Source of the DNA: Streptomyces sp. NBC_00457
GTDB taxonomy: Bacteria; Actinomycetota; Actinomycetes; Streptomycetales; Streptomycetaceae
Assembly: GCF_036014015.1 (NCBI RefSeq)
Contig: NZ_CP107905.1
Span: 6,386,001-6,450,000 of the forward strand
Length of the DNA: 64,000 bases
Direction: 5' to 3'
Of the stretch, positions 19,807 through 29,000 are shown piece by piece. Position 1 is the stretch's first letter; each line of letters opens with the position of its first letter. The notes under the pieces are model-generated. The model was given only the letters and a program-made list of their open reading frames with translations. It searched no databases and was not told where the DNA came from. The position numbers and the translations under genes are program-made.

Positions 19807-19834
19807 GCGGGGGCCGGTCACCACCGGCCCCCGC
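19807..19834 (+). terminator. Hairpin terminator after the deaminase/SUKH-4 gene
   Basis: GCGGGGGCCGGT and its exact complement form a 12-bp stem with a 4-nt loop, 42 nt after the stop. A moderately T-rich stretch (CTCTGTCTTG) follows. It should end the rightward toxin/immunity-like operon. Confidence 0.85.
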
Positions 19835-19973
19835 GCTCTGTCTTGCGGCCGTGACCTCTGCGCGGAGTGTCGCGTTATGAACACTTCCGTCCGATCCAGC
19901 AGGATGTGCGCAAAATCAGTTGTATTTGATGCCACGACTGATGACGTCACGTCTGATGGAGAGGAGCCCCAGG

Positions 19974-20861
19974 ATGAGCAGCGCAGCGGTGTCGCCACAT
20001 GGCTTCGTGGCCGTACGGGGGCGCGGCTACCGTCCCGCAGCGGCCGACGCGTATGTCGAAGCGCTCTCCCAGGACCGGGACGCCGCCTGGGAGCGCGCGG
20101 CGCGTCTGACCGTGCTCGCCAAGGACATGGAGGCGGAGCTCGTACAGCTGCGCGAGACCGTGGCGCAGCTCGTCCCGCAGACGTACGAGGCGCTCGGGGA
20201 GCGCGCGCAGCGTGTGTTCCGGCTCGCGGAGGAGGAGGCCGCCGCCGTACGGGAGGCCGCGCGGCAGGAGGCGCAGCGCTGTGCGAAAGAGGCGCACGTG
20301 TACGCGACCAGCGCGCAGGCCGCGGCGCAGGCGGACGCGGACGTCGTACGCGCCGATGCCCTGGAACTCGCCCGCCAGGCCTTCGTCGTCGCGCGCGCCG
20401 AGGCCGACGAGATCCGTATCGCGGCCCGGCGCGAGGTGAAGGACAGCCGTACCGAGTCCCTCGCCGCGCTGCGGGAGATGCGGCAACGCGTCTCCGCGCT
20501 GCTGGCCGACCAGGCGAAGGAGCACGCCCAGCGGTGGGCGGAGGCGGAGCGCGAGGAGGACGAAGCCATTGCCGCGCTGGACGCGGCTTGCGCCGAACGG
20601 GCCGCGCGTGCCGAGGCCGCGCTCGCCGACGCCAAGCAGGCCTACGCCGACGCCGAGGGCTCGATCGAGCGGCTCCAGGAAGAGGCGGACGCGCGGGCGG
20701 CCGAGGTGCTCGCCGAGGCACGGTCGCGCCGGGAACAGATCGCCCGCGAGACCGAGCGCGTGCTGCGTGAGCACGGGGAGCGGTGGGACCAGGTCCGCGC
20801 CCACATCGACCGCGTACGCAGCAGCCTGACGGCGTTGAAGGCGCGTGCGACGGCGGAGTGA
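19974..20861 (+). CDS. DivIVA-like coiled-coil protein (Streptomyces 'cellulose-binding protein' type)
   Basis: The 295-residue protein is almost wholly alpha-helical, with heptad-like Ala/Glu/Arg-rich sequence from about residue 40 to the end. Its N-terminus, GFVAVRGRGYRPAAADAYVEALS, resembles the short lipid-binding head of DivIVA/Scy-type proteins. Such proteins are often misnamed cellulose-binding. In Streptomyces, coiled-coil relatives organise polar growth and the cytoskeleton; a similar role is inference. The start has GGAGAGGAG 7 nt upstream. It stands alone between a terminator and a convergent symporter gene. Confidence 0.75.
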   Translation: MSSAAVSPHGFVAVRGRGYRPAAADAYVEALSQDRDAAWERAARLTVLAKDMEAELVQLRETVAQLVPQTYEALGERAQRVFRLAEEEAAAVREAARQEAQRCAKEAHVYATSAQAAAQADADVVRADALELARQAFVVARAEADEIRIAARREVKDSRTESLAALREMRQRVSALLADQAKEHAQRWAEAEREEDEAIAALDAACAERAARAEAALADAKQAYADAEGSIERLQEEADARAAEVLAEARSRREQIARETERVLREHGERWDQVRAHIDRVRSSLTALKARATAE

Positions 20862-20919
20862 GAACAGCGCCGATCCGCTGCTCTCATTCGCCCCGCTCCC
20901 CCCGCCCTGTTCCCCCCTC

Positions 20920-22527
20920 TCACTCGCCCCTGCGCACCGCCCCCGCCAGAATCGACCCCTCCACCGCCTCGTACTGCCGCCGCTGTTCCTCCGCCTTCCG
21001 CCGCCCGGAGATCATCGTCCCCAGCCATCCGAAGGCGAAGCCCGCCGGGATGGACACCAGGCCGGTGGTGGTGAACGGGAACCAGTTGAAGTCGGCCTCC
21101 GGGAACGCCGAGAACGGTGACCCGGAGACCAGGTTCGTGCCCGGCATCAGCAGCAGCACGACCACCGAGCCGCCGATCAGAGTCGACAGCAGACCGGCCC
21201 GCGTGTACCGGCGCCAGAAGAGGCTGTAGACGAGGGCGGGGGCGATGGCGGAGGCGGCGAGGCAGAAGGACAGGGTCACCAGGGGTTGCAGACTGCGGTG
21301 CTGGACCAGCGTGGCGAGCAGGATCGCCGGGACGCCGACCGCCAGCGCGGAGAGGCGGGCCAGCAGCATCTCGCGGCGTGGCGACAGTTCCTGGACGCGG
21401 GCCGCGAAGACGTCGTGGGCCAGGGAGTTGGCGCAGGCGAGGATCATGCCGGCGACGGAGGCGAGCACGGTGAGGAAGATTGCCGTGGTGACCGCCGTGA
21501 ACAGGAAAGTCTCCACCGTGGACATCTCCGCCCCGAACACCGCCCGCGAGCCCAGCAGATACGCCGAGTTGCCCTGCGGATCGGCCTGCACGATCGCCTC
21601 GCGCCCGATCAGCGCCGCCGCGCCGAACCCGACGACCGTGATGACCAGCACGAACAGCACCACCGACGACACCGCCCAGGACATCGAGCGCCGCACCTGA
21701 GGCGCGCTGGACGCGGTGTACATACGCATCGTGACGTGCGGCAGACACGCCCCGCCCAGCACCACCGCGAACTGGGCGGTCAGCATGTCCAGTTGAGGAT
21801 GCGGCCCGCCGGAGAACTGCAGCCCCGACTCAAGGAACGCCGACCCCACCCCGCTCTGCGCCGCCGCCGCGTCGAACAGCGCGCCCGCGTCCCAGTCGAA
21901 CCGGTTCAGCACCAGTACGGCGACCACGCCTCCCGAACCGAGCAGCATCACGATCTTCAGGATCTGGATGAGAGCCGTACCCTTCATCCCGCCGATCGCC
22001 GCGTAGCTGATCATCAGCGCGCCCAGCCCGATGATGCAGCCGGTCTTCAGGGCCGAGCCCGAGAACCCCAGGATGTACGCCATCAACTGCCCGGTCCCCG
22101 CCAGCTGCACCAGCATCAGCGGCAGCAGCGCCGCGATGGTCACCGCGCACGCCGTCATGCGCACGCGCCGCCCCGGCATACGGCGGGCCAGCGCGTCCCC
22201 CATGGTGAACCGGCCCGCGTTGCGCAGCGGTTCGGCCAGCAGGAACATCAGCAGCATCAGCGACAGCGCGGTGCTCAGCGCCAGCACGATGCCGTCGTAG
22301 CCGTACAGCGCGATCACCCCGCCGGTGCCCAGCACGGTCGCCGCGGAGACGTAGTCCCCGGCGATCGCCAGCCCATTGCGCATGGGTGACAGGGAGTTGT
22401 AGCCAGTGTAGAACTCGTCGAGGTCGTCGCGGTCGGGCCCCGTCATCACACACAGCAGCAGCGTGATGGTCACCACGGTGGAGAACGCCACGAGCGACAT
22501 GGAGCTGTTGCCGAAGTCGGTACTCAT
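20920..22527 (-). CDS. Sodium:solute symporter (acetate-type SSS family)
   Basis: The 535-residue protein has about 13 hydrophobic helices and the SSS family pattern: DEFYTGYNSLSPMRNGLAIAGDYVSAATVLG near the start, and GGMKGTALIQILKIVML in the middle. The best relatives by motif are ActP-like cation/acetate symporters. It should import a small carboxylate with sodium. Its ATG overlaps the stop of the upstream DUF485 gene (ATGA), the usual partner arrangement. The substrate could also be pyruvate or propionate. Confidence 0.9.
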   Translation of the reverse strand: MSTDFGNSSMSLVAFSTVVTITLLLCVMTGPDRDDLDEFYTGYNSLSPMRNGLAIAGDYVSAATVLGTGGVIALYGYDGIVLALSTALSLMLLMFLLAEPLRNAGRFTMGDALARRMPGRRVRMTACAVTIAALLPLMLVQLAGTGQLMAYILGFSGSALKTGCIIGLGALMISYAAIGGMKGTALIQILKIVMLLGSGGVVAVLVLNRFDWDAGALFDAAAAQSGVGSAFLESGLQFSGGPHPQLDMLTAQFAVVLGGACLPHVTMRMYTASSAPQVRRSMSWAVSSVVLFVLVITVVGFGAAALIGREAIVQADPQGNSAYLLGSRAVFGAEMSTVETFLFTAVTTAIFLTVLASVAGMILACANSLAHDVFAARVQELSPRREMLLARLSALAVGVPAILLATLVQHRSLQPLVTLSFCLAASAIAPALVYSLFWRRYTRAGLLSTLIGGSVVVLLLMPGTNLVSGSPFSAFPEADFNWFPFTTTGLVSIPAGFAFGWLGTMISGRRKAEEQRRQYEAVEGSILAGAVRRGE

Positions 22528-22925
22528 CGCTCCCCCTCCCTCCCCTCCCGCTTGGCGTCCAGCGCGGCCTCCTTGCGGATGCGGTCGGCGAGCGGGTCGA
22601 CATGGCGGCGGGCCGTGTACTCGTACAGCGCGATCGCCAGCCAGGTGACCGGCAGCTGAAGCAGCGCGAGCAGCAGACCGGCGGGCAGTCCGTCGGTGAC
22701 GGTGCTCGTCATGAACCCCGGCGCGAACGCCGACAGGATCAGGAACAGCGTGAAGTAGCCGAGCGCGGCGAGCGTGGCCACCCGCCGCTGCCAGCGGTAG
22801 GCGGTGCGCAGGATCCGCAGATCCCGGTGGTGCCCCAACGGCGGCCGGTCCGGCACCCGCCGGGCGGCGGGCGGTTCGGGTGGGGGTGGTGGCGCCCAGG
22901 GGTAGGCGTAGGGGTCGTAGGACAT
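22524..22925 (-). CDS. DUF485-family small membrane protein, symporter partner
   Basis: The 133-residue protein has a Pro-rich cytoplasmic N-terminus, two transmembrane helices (about 48-72 and 83-105) and a charged C-terminus. The segment RRVATLAALGYFTLFLILSAFAPGFM is the DUF485 pattern. DUF485 genes almost always sit just before acetate-type symporters and are thought to assist them. The stop overlaps the symporter start by 4 bp, so translation is coupled. The 187-bp upstream region to the glycosidase end holds no gene I can support. Confidence 0.88.
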   Translation of the reverse strand: MSYDPYAYPWAPPPPPEPPAARRVPDRPPLGHHRDLRILRTAYRWQRRVATLAALGYFTLFLILSAFAPGFMTSTVTDGLPAGLLLALLQLPVTWLAIALYEYTARRHVDPLADRIRKEAALDAKREGREGER

Positions 22926-23112
22926 CCCGGTGTTCCTTGCGTGGCTCGGGCCCGCTGGGTGACGGACCGCAGGGAGGTGTGGGGGGCGGGCGGAGTGCGC
23001 ACGCTACTCGCTGGTATCCGGGATGGTCGAGGGTTTCACCAAACTGATTGGTCGGTACGCGCTTCCTTCGCTGACCTGGGCTGTTACCCGCATTAACTCA
23101 GACTTTTTACGA

Positions 23113-25482
23113 TTACTTGACGTGAACGAGCGCTACGGAAACGGGTACGTCGGGCTGATCGTCGAGCCGCGCCCGGAAGGTCACCCGGTGATCGACGCGC
23201 CGCCGCACGGAACTCCCGGCGACGAGAGTGAAGCGAACCGCGACCCTCCCGCGCCCCGGCACCCGCACCCGGCCCGAGCCACTGTCTGCCCGCACCGACC
23301 AGCCACCGTCCCCACGCCCCGTGACCGTCACCCACCGAGCCGCCGCACCGAAGTTGTAGACGTCGACGACCATGCGCGTACGCCGACCCAGCCGATACCC
23401 GTACGGCGGCGGCGCGTCCCCGTTGTCCTTGCCGGGGGCGCCGTTGCGGGCGGCGTAGCGCTGGCTGAGGACGATGTGCTCGGCGGGGGAGGGGAGACGG
23501 CGGCGCGGAGGCGTGCCGCGAGGTACGAAGTCCGCACGCGAAACGACGTAGACGGGATCGGGCGAGGCGGTCACGGTCCCGGAGATCCGGCGCCCCATGA
23601 TGTCGTACGCCACACCCGGCAGATCGAGCCGCCGCAAGCCCCGCTTCGCGGACCATGCGACCGTCACCAGCTCCCCCCGCCCGCTGTCGAAGACGAACGC
23701 CCGGACCCCGTCCGCCAGTTGCCGGGCCGTCACGAACCGTGCCGCCCCCAGCAGCGAAGTCAGCGCGGCGAAGGCGCTGTACGCGGGCAGCGGGGCGAAC
23801 TCCCGGTCGAGCAGCCCGAAGTACACGCCGTCGTCGTGCAGCGGCGGCCCGGCGAACCAGAACTGCTTGGCGTTCCCCGCGGCCAGCCCCTCCACCATGG
23901 ACTTCACCAGATACCGCGCCTGTACGGCTTCCTGCGCGGGCGTCAGATCGCGGGGCGTCATCTGGAACGCCCCGCACTCCGTCATCCACAGCGGTACGTC
24001 CGCCCCGTGCACCCGCGCGAGCGCGTGCTGCTCGTCCGCCGCGCCGGGGAACTGCGGCTCGCCCGGCGCGGTGGGGTCGGGGTAGCCGTGGAAGGCCCAA
24101 ACATCGGCGTACCGGACGACGTCGTTCGCCAGCATCAGGTCCTGGAAGGGGCCCGCCTGCGCGATACCCGGCAGAACGACGAGCGGCGGCGCGTCGGACG
24201 CGTCCTTGACACCGAGCGCGGCCGCCTTCACGAACGCGGCATGGGCGTCACCGGTGCTGCGGGTGGTGTCGACGTCGGGTTCGTTGGAGAGCTGGAGCGC
24301 CTCGGGCCCGGCTTGGGCGAGGCGGCGGGCGTAGCGATAGGCGTGCCGCAGGTCGGCGGGCAGCGGCAGTGAGGCGTCGGTCATCGCCCACTCGGGGGCG
24401 GGGGAGAGGGCGTCGAGGACGGCGAGGTCATGGGCGCGCAGGGTGCGGATCGCGCGGTCGTGGTGGGCGGTGTCGTACGTGCCCGGGGCGGGCTCGGCGA
24501 CGGGCCAGGACTGTCCGTCGCGAACCCATCCCGCGCCCATGTCCCTCACCGCGGCGGCGAATTCGGGCAGGCGGGACGGGGGGACCAGGGAGGAGTGCCA
24601 GATATTGACACCGAAGCGGCTGGCGGTGCCGCTGGGCGCGGGGCGGGCGGGGAGACGGGCGAAGGCGCCGGTGACGTTGTCGGCGTGGACGCGGTAGTGG
24701 CCGGGTGGGAGGCCGTGCGGCAGGGCGACGGTCACGGTGGTCCGGCCGACGGGGATGGCGGCGTCTCCGTCGGCGACGCGGTGGCCGTCGTAGTCGGTGA
24801 CGGTGTAGTGGACGGCGTGCGGGCGGGTCGCGTGCCCGTCGAGGATCAGGTGCAGGTGAGCCGGCTCGCCGTCGCGGTGGCGGGGGACGGTGAGCCGGTG
24901 CAGGGCGGGGTGGCGGTGGAGGAGGCGGAGGGTGAGGTGGTCGAGGGAGAGGGCGTAGGCGGTGGTGGTGTCGAGGACGGCGGGTTCGCGGACGCGGAGG
25001 GTCAACGTGTTGTCACCGCACCGGAGTTCGACACGGCCGAGGTCGAGTAGGGAGAGGTCACCCCAGGCGGGCTCCGAGTCGTCGTACCAGTGCGGCTGGG
25101 AGCGGGCGAGGTCGGTGAATGGGCTGTTGTTGACGGCCAGTTGGAGGTACGAGGCGACGGCCTCGGTGTGCGGGGTCTCGGCGGGCGCGGTGGCGACGGC
25201 GGTGAGGGCGTAGACGCCGGCGTGGGGGACTTCCAGGCGGTACGTGGCGAACCACCCGTATGCGGAGGGCGGTTCCTCGGAGGTGAGCAGGGCGAGGTAG
25301 CGCCCGCCGGATGCACGCCGGTCCCGCACGACGGGGATGTTCGTGCGCACCGGGGACTCTCCCGGCACCGTGACAGTGACAGTGACAGTGGCGGTGCGTG
25401 GAGCGGCTTGCGCGGAGGGAACACCCGCCGCCACCGCGACCCCGAGCCCCGCTGCAAGTGCCGTACGCCTGTTTAAGTCCAT
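23113..25482 (-). CDS. Secreted (Tat) clan GH-A-like glycoside hydrolase
   Basis: The 789-residue protein starts with a twin-arginine signal (NRRTALAAGLGVAVAAG, ending AQA). A beta-rich N-terminal part of about 290 residues follows. A (beta/alpha)8 barrel then starts near FGVNIWHSSLV. The probable acid/base Glu401 lies in LSNEPDVD and the probable nucleophile Glu502 in WMTECGAF, which fits clan GH-A (GH5/GH39-like). The C-terminal part is beta-sandwich-like. It should cut an extracellular polysaccharide; the substrate is not evident. It is monocistronic, with a GC-rich region and a CCCTAGGGG motif (25571-25579) upstream. Confidence 0.75.
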   Translation of the reverse strand: MDLNRRTALAAGLGVAVAAGVPSAQAAPRTATVTVTVTVPGESPVRTNIPVVRDRRASGGRYLALLTSEEPPSAYGWFATYRLEVPHAGVYALTAVATAPAETPHTEAVASYLQLAVNNSPFTDLARSQPHWYDDSEPAWGDLSLLDLGRVELRCGDNTLTLRVREPAVLDTTTAYALSLDHLTLRLLHRHPALHRLTVPRHRDGEPAHLHLILDGHATRPHAVHYTVTDYDGHRVADGDAAIPVGRTTVTVALPHGLPPGHYRVHADNVTGAFARLPARPAPSGTASRFGVNIWHSSLVPPSRLPEFAAAVRDMGAGWVRDGQSWPVAEPAPGTYDTAHHDRAIRTLRAHDLAVLDALSPAPEWAMTDASLPLPADLRHAYRYARRLAQAGPEALQLSNEPDVDTTRSTGDAHAAFVKAAALGVKDASDAPPLVVLPGIAQAGPFQDLMLANDVVRYADVWAFHGYPDPTAPGEPQFPGAADEQHALARVHGADVPLWMTECGAFQMTPRDLTPAQEAVQARYLVKSMVEGLAAGNAKQFWFAGPPLHDDGVYFGLLDREFAPLPAYSAFAALTSLLGAARFVTARQLADGVRAFVFDSGRGELVTVAWSAKRGLRRLDLPGVAYDIMGRRISGTVTASPDPVYVVSRADFVPRGTPPRRRLPSPAEHIVLSQRYAARNGAPGKDNGDAPPPYGYRLGRRTRMVVDVYNFGAAARWVTVTGRGDGGWSVRADSGSGRVRVPGRGRVAVRFTLVAGSSVRRRVDHRVTFRARLDDQPDVPVSVALVHVK

Positions 25483-25703
25483 GCCTCCAGCAGACGCGGA
25501 CGGGGTGGTGCCGGGCGTCGTTCGGGAGGACGGCGGGACCCTGAAGGTGGCGTCCGGGGTGGGGGGTTACTTCCCTAGGGGAACTGTGCGGTTGCCGACC
25601 GGGGGATGTGAGCCTGAGCCCTTGTCAGTACGTGACCGGAGGGAGCGCCCTTTACTCGGGTCGCGGAAGCACGACACTGGCCAGGAAGCGGGCGGCCCCA
25701 CGG

Positions 25704-25919
25704 TCACTTGGCGAGAGACGTCACGAATGCCGACCAGGCGGAGGCCGAGAAGAGGAGAGCCGGGCCGGTGGGGGTCTTGCTGTCGCGGACGGGGACGTGT
25801 GCGGGGCGGGCGGTGTCGTTCACTTCGAGGCACGAGTCGCTGCTGCCGCCGCTGTAGCTGGACTTGCGCCAGGCGGTCAGCGCCGAGGCGTCAGGGATGG
25901 TGTACTCGCTGCGCTTCAT
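25704..25919 (-). CDS. DUF397-family small protein
   Basis: The 71-residue protein is a typical DUF397 member: TAWRKSSYSGGSSDSCLEVND, then VPVRDSKTP and a C-terminal WSAFVTSLAK. Its ATG at 25919 lies inside the upstream XRE gene, an overlap of 29 bp, so it is translated from the same mRNA. DUF397 proteins pair with XRE/DUF5753 regulators throughout Streptomyces and modulate them. The pair is related to WhiJ-type systems that affect development. The biochemical function is not known. Confidence 0.9.
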   Translation of the reverse strand: MKRSEYTIPDASALTAWRKSSYSGGSSDSCLEVNDTARPAHVPVRDSKTPTGPALLFSASAWSAFVTSLAK

Positions 25920-26730
25920 GCTCGTAATCCTCCGCGACGGACCGGAGCAGGTCCAGGGACTTACGGTGCGACAAGGCGTCGCCCAGAGCAAGATCGTAGA
26001 TCTCCTGGCACTCGCGCACTACGGACGGAAGTTCCAGGAGCCGCCCGCTGTTCACGCCTTCCGAGTACGCGATGGGCGGCAACTCCTCGAACCACATGAG
26101 GGAGAGGAAGCCTGCTTGCAGAGGGTGTGCCCCCACGGAGTAGGGAAGCACGTGCAAGCGAATGCGACGGCTCTCAGCCAACTGCGCGATGTGACAGAGC
26201 TGTTCGCACATCACTGTGGGCCCGCCCACGACGCGTCGCAGAACCGCCTCGTCGAGGAGCGCCCAGACCTCGGGGGCGTGGAAGTCGTCGAGGATGCGGG
26301 CCCGTTCGAGGCGTGTGACGAGGAGCTTGTCACGCTCCTCGTCGCTCTTGCGCGGGTAGCCGCAGCTGAGAACCTCGTAGGCGTACGGCTGAGTCTGCAA
26401 GATGCCGGGCACCAGACTCGGTGCGTACTCCTTGATCACCGTCGCCTGGTCCTCGAACTCCAGCGCCTCCTTGAAGTGTTCCGCCACCTCCCGCCCGTCC
26501 AGCGTCGGGAGGAAGTTCTCGAAGAACCCGTCACCACCCAGCACTTGATCGAGTCGCCGCGCATCCTCCACATACGGCCTGCGCCGCCCACCCTCGATAT
26601 GCGCAATGTGCGTGCGCGACATCACCGCACGCTGGCTCAGTTCCTCCTGCGTGAGCCCCGCCGCCTCACGCCTCCGCTTCAGCTCCTGCCCGTACTGCTC
26701 CCTCGACCGCGGATTGTCCTCGATCGCCAC
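25891..26730 (-). CDS. XRE-family regulator with DUF5753 domain
   Basis: The 279-residue protein has an N-terminal HTH_31/XRE domain (residues ~14-68, GQELKRRREAAGLTQEELSQRAVMSRTHIAHIEGG). A DUF5753 ligand-type domain (~85-270) has LVPGILQTQPYA and RRVVGGPTVMCEQLCHIAQL. This is the WhiJ-like architecture abundant in Streptomyces. The downstream DUF397 gene overlaps it by 29 bp. The start is GTG, with GGAGGGGG upstream. It probably represses its own promoter and unknown developmental targets. Confidence 0.92.
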   Translation of the reverse strand: MAIEDNPRSREQYGQELKRRREAAGLTQEELSQRAVMSRTHIAHIEGGRRRPYVEDARRLDQVLGGDGFFENFLPTLDGREVAEHFKEALEFEDQATVIKEYAPSLVPGILQTQPYAYEVLSCGYPRKSDEERDKLLVTRLERARILDDFHAPEVWALLDEAVLRRVVGGPTVMCEQLCHIAQLAESRRIRLHVLPYSVGAHPLQAGFLSLMWFEELPPIAYSEGVNSGRLLELPSVVRECQEIYDLALGDALSHRKSLDLLRSVAEDYEHEAQRVHHP

Positions 26731-26844
26731 CTGTTCACAACCCCCTCCGTGCGGACCCCGTTGTCACGCTCAGCTACCTTCCGAGCGTACCCACGGTGAC
26801 GTCACTCTGTGCAGGCAACAACACGCAAAGTGAAGGGCGTTGGC

Positions 26845-27030
26845 ATGGAGCAGTGGGACGAGGAGAAGGAGAAGGGGCTCATCGGGGCGTCGATGACGTT
26901 GCGGGTGTCCCGGGACGGTGGGCGGACATGGGGGCCGGAAGTGACGTATCAGCCGTCCCGGAAGGATGCCCCAATTGACCTCGCGGGACGGTTTCCGCCC
27001 TGTCAGTGCCCGAGATGTGAGCGGCGATAG
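26845..27030 (+). CDS. Small conserved-looking protein, unknown
   Basis: The 61-residue protein contains SRDGGRTWGP, a BNR/sialidase-type Asp-box motif, and ends with a Cys pair (CQCPRC). I do not recognise a family. The ATG at 26845 has GAAGGG about 8 nt upstream; an in-frame ATG at 26809 would add 12 residues. It diverges from the XRE gene, and its end overlaps the convergent GNAT gene by 28 bp. It may be part of the XRE/DUF397 locus. Confidence 0.5.
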   Translation: MEQWDEEKEKGLIGASMTLRVSRDGGRTWGPEVTYQPSRKDAPIDLAGRFPPCQCPRCERR

Positions 27031-27491
27031 CGGATGCCGGATCGGTCGTCGATGGTGATGTCTTCTACGGCGGTGAAGGCGTTCCGTTCCAGGACGGCCC
27101 GGGAGGCTCGGTTGTCCAGGGTGGTGACGGCGATCAGAGATGTCAGGCCGTACGTCGTACCGGCGATCCGGCACGCCTCGGCGACCGCCTTTGTCGCGAC
27201 GCCCTTGCCTGTCGCGTGTTCGCCGACGCGGTAGCCGAGTTCCGCCGAGCCGTCCTCGATGTCGATCAGATTGACGCGCCCGATCAGACGCCCTTCGTCA
27301 TCGACGATGACGTGGAAGTGGCAGGCTCCGGCGTCCTGTTCGGCGAGTCGCGCCTCGTGCACGGCGGCGAAGTCGGCGAAGTAGGCGTCCCCGCGGTCCG
27401 GTATCGAGCGGGCGAAGTACTCCCTGTTCTCCCGCTCGAACGCGAGCAGCACGCGCGCGTGGTCAGCGTGCAGCCGTTCCAGCCTCACCAT
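27003..27491 (-). CDS. GNAT-family N-acetyltransferase (RimJ/RimL type)
   Basis: The 162-residue protein has the GNAT fold. Beta4 is GSAELGYRVGE, the acetyl-CoA loop is HATGKGVATKAVAEACR, and the C-terminal NRASRAVLERNAFTAVE segment is typical of ribosomal-protein or small-molecule acetyltransferases. The substrate is unknown. It lies just downstream of the MFS exporter on the same strand (15-bp gap), so they may be cotranscribed, perhaps as a detoxification pair. Its 3' end overlaps a convergent small gene. Confidence 0.88.
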   Translation of the reverse strand: MVRLERLHADHARVLLAFERENREYFARSIPDRGDAYFADFAAVHEARLAEQDAGACHFHVIVDDEGRLIGRVNLIDIEDGSAELGYRVGEHATGKGVATKAVAEACRIAGTTYGLTSLIAVTTLDNRASRAVLERNAFTAVEDITIDDRSGIRYRRSHLGH

Positions 27492-27506
27492 GAGCCACCT
27501 TTCAGT

Positions 27507-29000
27507 TCAGTCTTTGAGTACGGGGAAACGCCTCGGCGCCATCACCAACAGCACCACGAACGCCAGCGCCGCCGCCCCCGCCGCCCCCAAGTACACCGCG
27601 TGCACGGCGTCCGCGATCGCCCGCCGTACCGACTCCGACGCGGCGCCCGCGTCCAGCGCACTTGTCACCGAGTCCAGGTCGCTCGCGCCGCCCAGCCGTG
27701 CTGCCAGGACGCTGTTGGCCACCGCGCCGAAGACCGCCGCGCCGATCGTCTGGCCGGTCTGGCGGCAGAAGAGGACCGAGGCGGTCGTCGTGCCGCGTTC
27801 CTCCCAGCCGACCGTCGATTGCACGCCTACGAGCAGCGGGAGTTGGAAGAGGCCGAGGGCCGCTCCCAACAGCAGCATCAGCAGGGCCGGTTGCCATGCC
27901 TGGCCCGGGTAGGGGAGGAAGGGGAACGCCAGTAGGAGCAATGACGCCGATCCCACTCCCAGCATCGCCGTGTTGCGGAAGCCGATGCGCCGGTACACGT
28001 GCTGGCTGCATGCCGCCGAGATCGGCCAGCTCAGGGTCCAGACGGACAGGACGAAGCCGGCTGCTACAGGGGCCAGGCCGAGGACTGATTGGGCGTACGT
28101 CGGCAGGAACACCGTCGGTGCCACCATCAGCAGGCCGAGCGCGCCCAGCGCCAGGTTCACCGCCGCGATCGTGCGGCGCCGCCATACCCACCCGGGGATG
28201 ATCGGTTCGCGGGCTCTCCGCTCGACGATCACCACGACCGCTACGAGCGCGAGTCCCGTACCGAACAACGCCAGGGACGGCGGCGACAGCCAGGGCCACG
28301 CCACCCCGCCCTGCACCAGCGCCGTCAGCAGCACGCCGCCGCAGGCGAACACCGCGAGCGCGCCTGCCCAGTCGACACGCACGCGTGCGGCCCGTTCGCG
28401 CTCGGGTTCGTGCAGGTACCGGACGATCAGCCACAGCGCGACCGCCCCTATCGGCAGGTTGATCAGGAAGATCCAGCGCCAGTCCGCGTACGCCGCCAGG
28501 ATTCCGCCGATACCCGGTCCCGCGACCGCCGACACCGCCCACACCGTCGACAGCTTGGACTGGATCTTCGGGCGTTCCTTCAGTGGGTACATGTCGGCTG
28601 CCAGCGTCTGGACCGTGCCCTGGAGGGCCCCGCCGCCCAAGCCCTGCACGATCCGGAACGCGATCAGCGCCCCCATGTTCCAGGCCACCGCACACAGCAG
28701 GGAGCCGAGCAGGAAGACCACCGCGCCCGCGATCAGTACCGGTTTGCGGCCGAAGGTGTCGGAGAGCTTGCCGTACAAGGGGAGGGTGACTGTCACGGCC
28801 AGTAGGTAGCCGGAGAAGAGCCAGGAGAAGACGGAGAAGCCGCCGAGGTCGCCGACGATCTGCGGTACGGCCGTGGAGACGATGGTGGAGTCGAGGGCCG
28901 CCAGCGCCATCGCGAGCATGAGGGCCGCTACGACGGCTCCCCGCTTCTCGGTTCCGGTGCGCTGTGCGGTGTCGGGTATCGCGGGTCTCGTACTGCCCAC
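27507..29000 (-). CDS. MFS multidrug exporter, DHA2 (14-helix) type
   Basis: The 497-residue protein has about 14 hydrophobic helices. Motif A-like YGKLSDTFGRKPVL, the DHA2 marker LDSTIVSTAVPQIVGDLGG and the helix-5 region VSAVAGPGIGGILAAYADWRWIFLINLPIG are all clear. It should export drugs or dyes by proton antiport in the cytoplasmic membrane. The GTG at 29000 has GAAGGAAG 4-8 nt upstream. An ATG at 29021 touches a ribosome-like site and is less likely. A GNAT gene follows closely. Confidence 0.92.
   Translation of the reverse strand: MGSTRPAIPDTAQRTGTEKRGAVVAALMLAMALAALDSTIVSTAVPQIVGDLGGFSVFSWLFSGYLLAVTVTLPLYGKLSDTFGRKPVLIAGAVVFLLGSLLCAVAWNMGALIAFRIVQGLGGGALQGTVQTLAADMYPLKERPKIQSKLSTVWAVSAVAGPGIGGILAAYADWRWIFLINLPIGAVALWLIVRYLHEPERERAARVRVDWAGALAVFACGGVLLTALVQGGVAWPWLSPPSLALFGTGLALVAVVVIVERRAREPIIPGWVWRRRTIAAVNLALGALGLLMVAPTVFLPTYAQSVLGLAPVAAGFVLSVWTLSWPISAACSQHVYRRIGFRNTAMLGVGSASLLLLAFPFLPYPGQAWQPALLMLLLGAALGLFQLPLLVGVQSTVGWEERGTTTASVLFCRQTGQTIGAAVFGAVANSVLAARLGGASDLDSVTSALDAGAASESVRRAIADAVHAVYLGAAGAAALAFVVLLVMAPRRFPVLKD

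Noticed and set aside
16444..20721. 1425-residue open frame antisense to the toxin/immunity-like genes
   Set aside because: The sequence is Arg/Pro-rich low complexity made by the complement of the repeat-rich linker gene; no domain is visible.
26796..26978. Overlapping 60-residue frame starting at 26796
   Set aside because: It overlaps the better-supported small gene in another frame and has no ribosome site or family motif.
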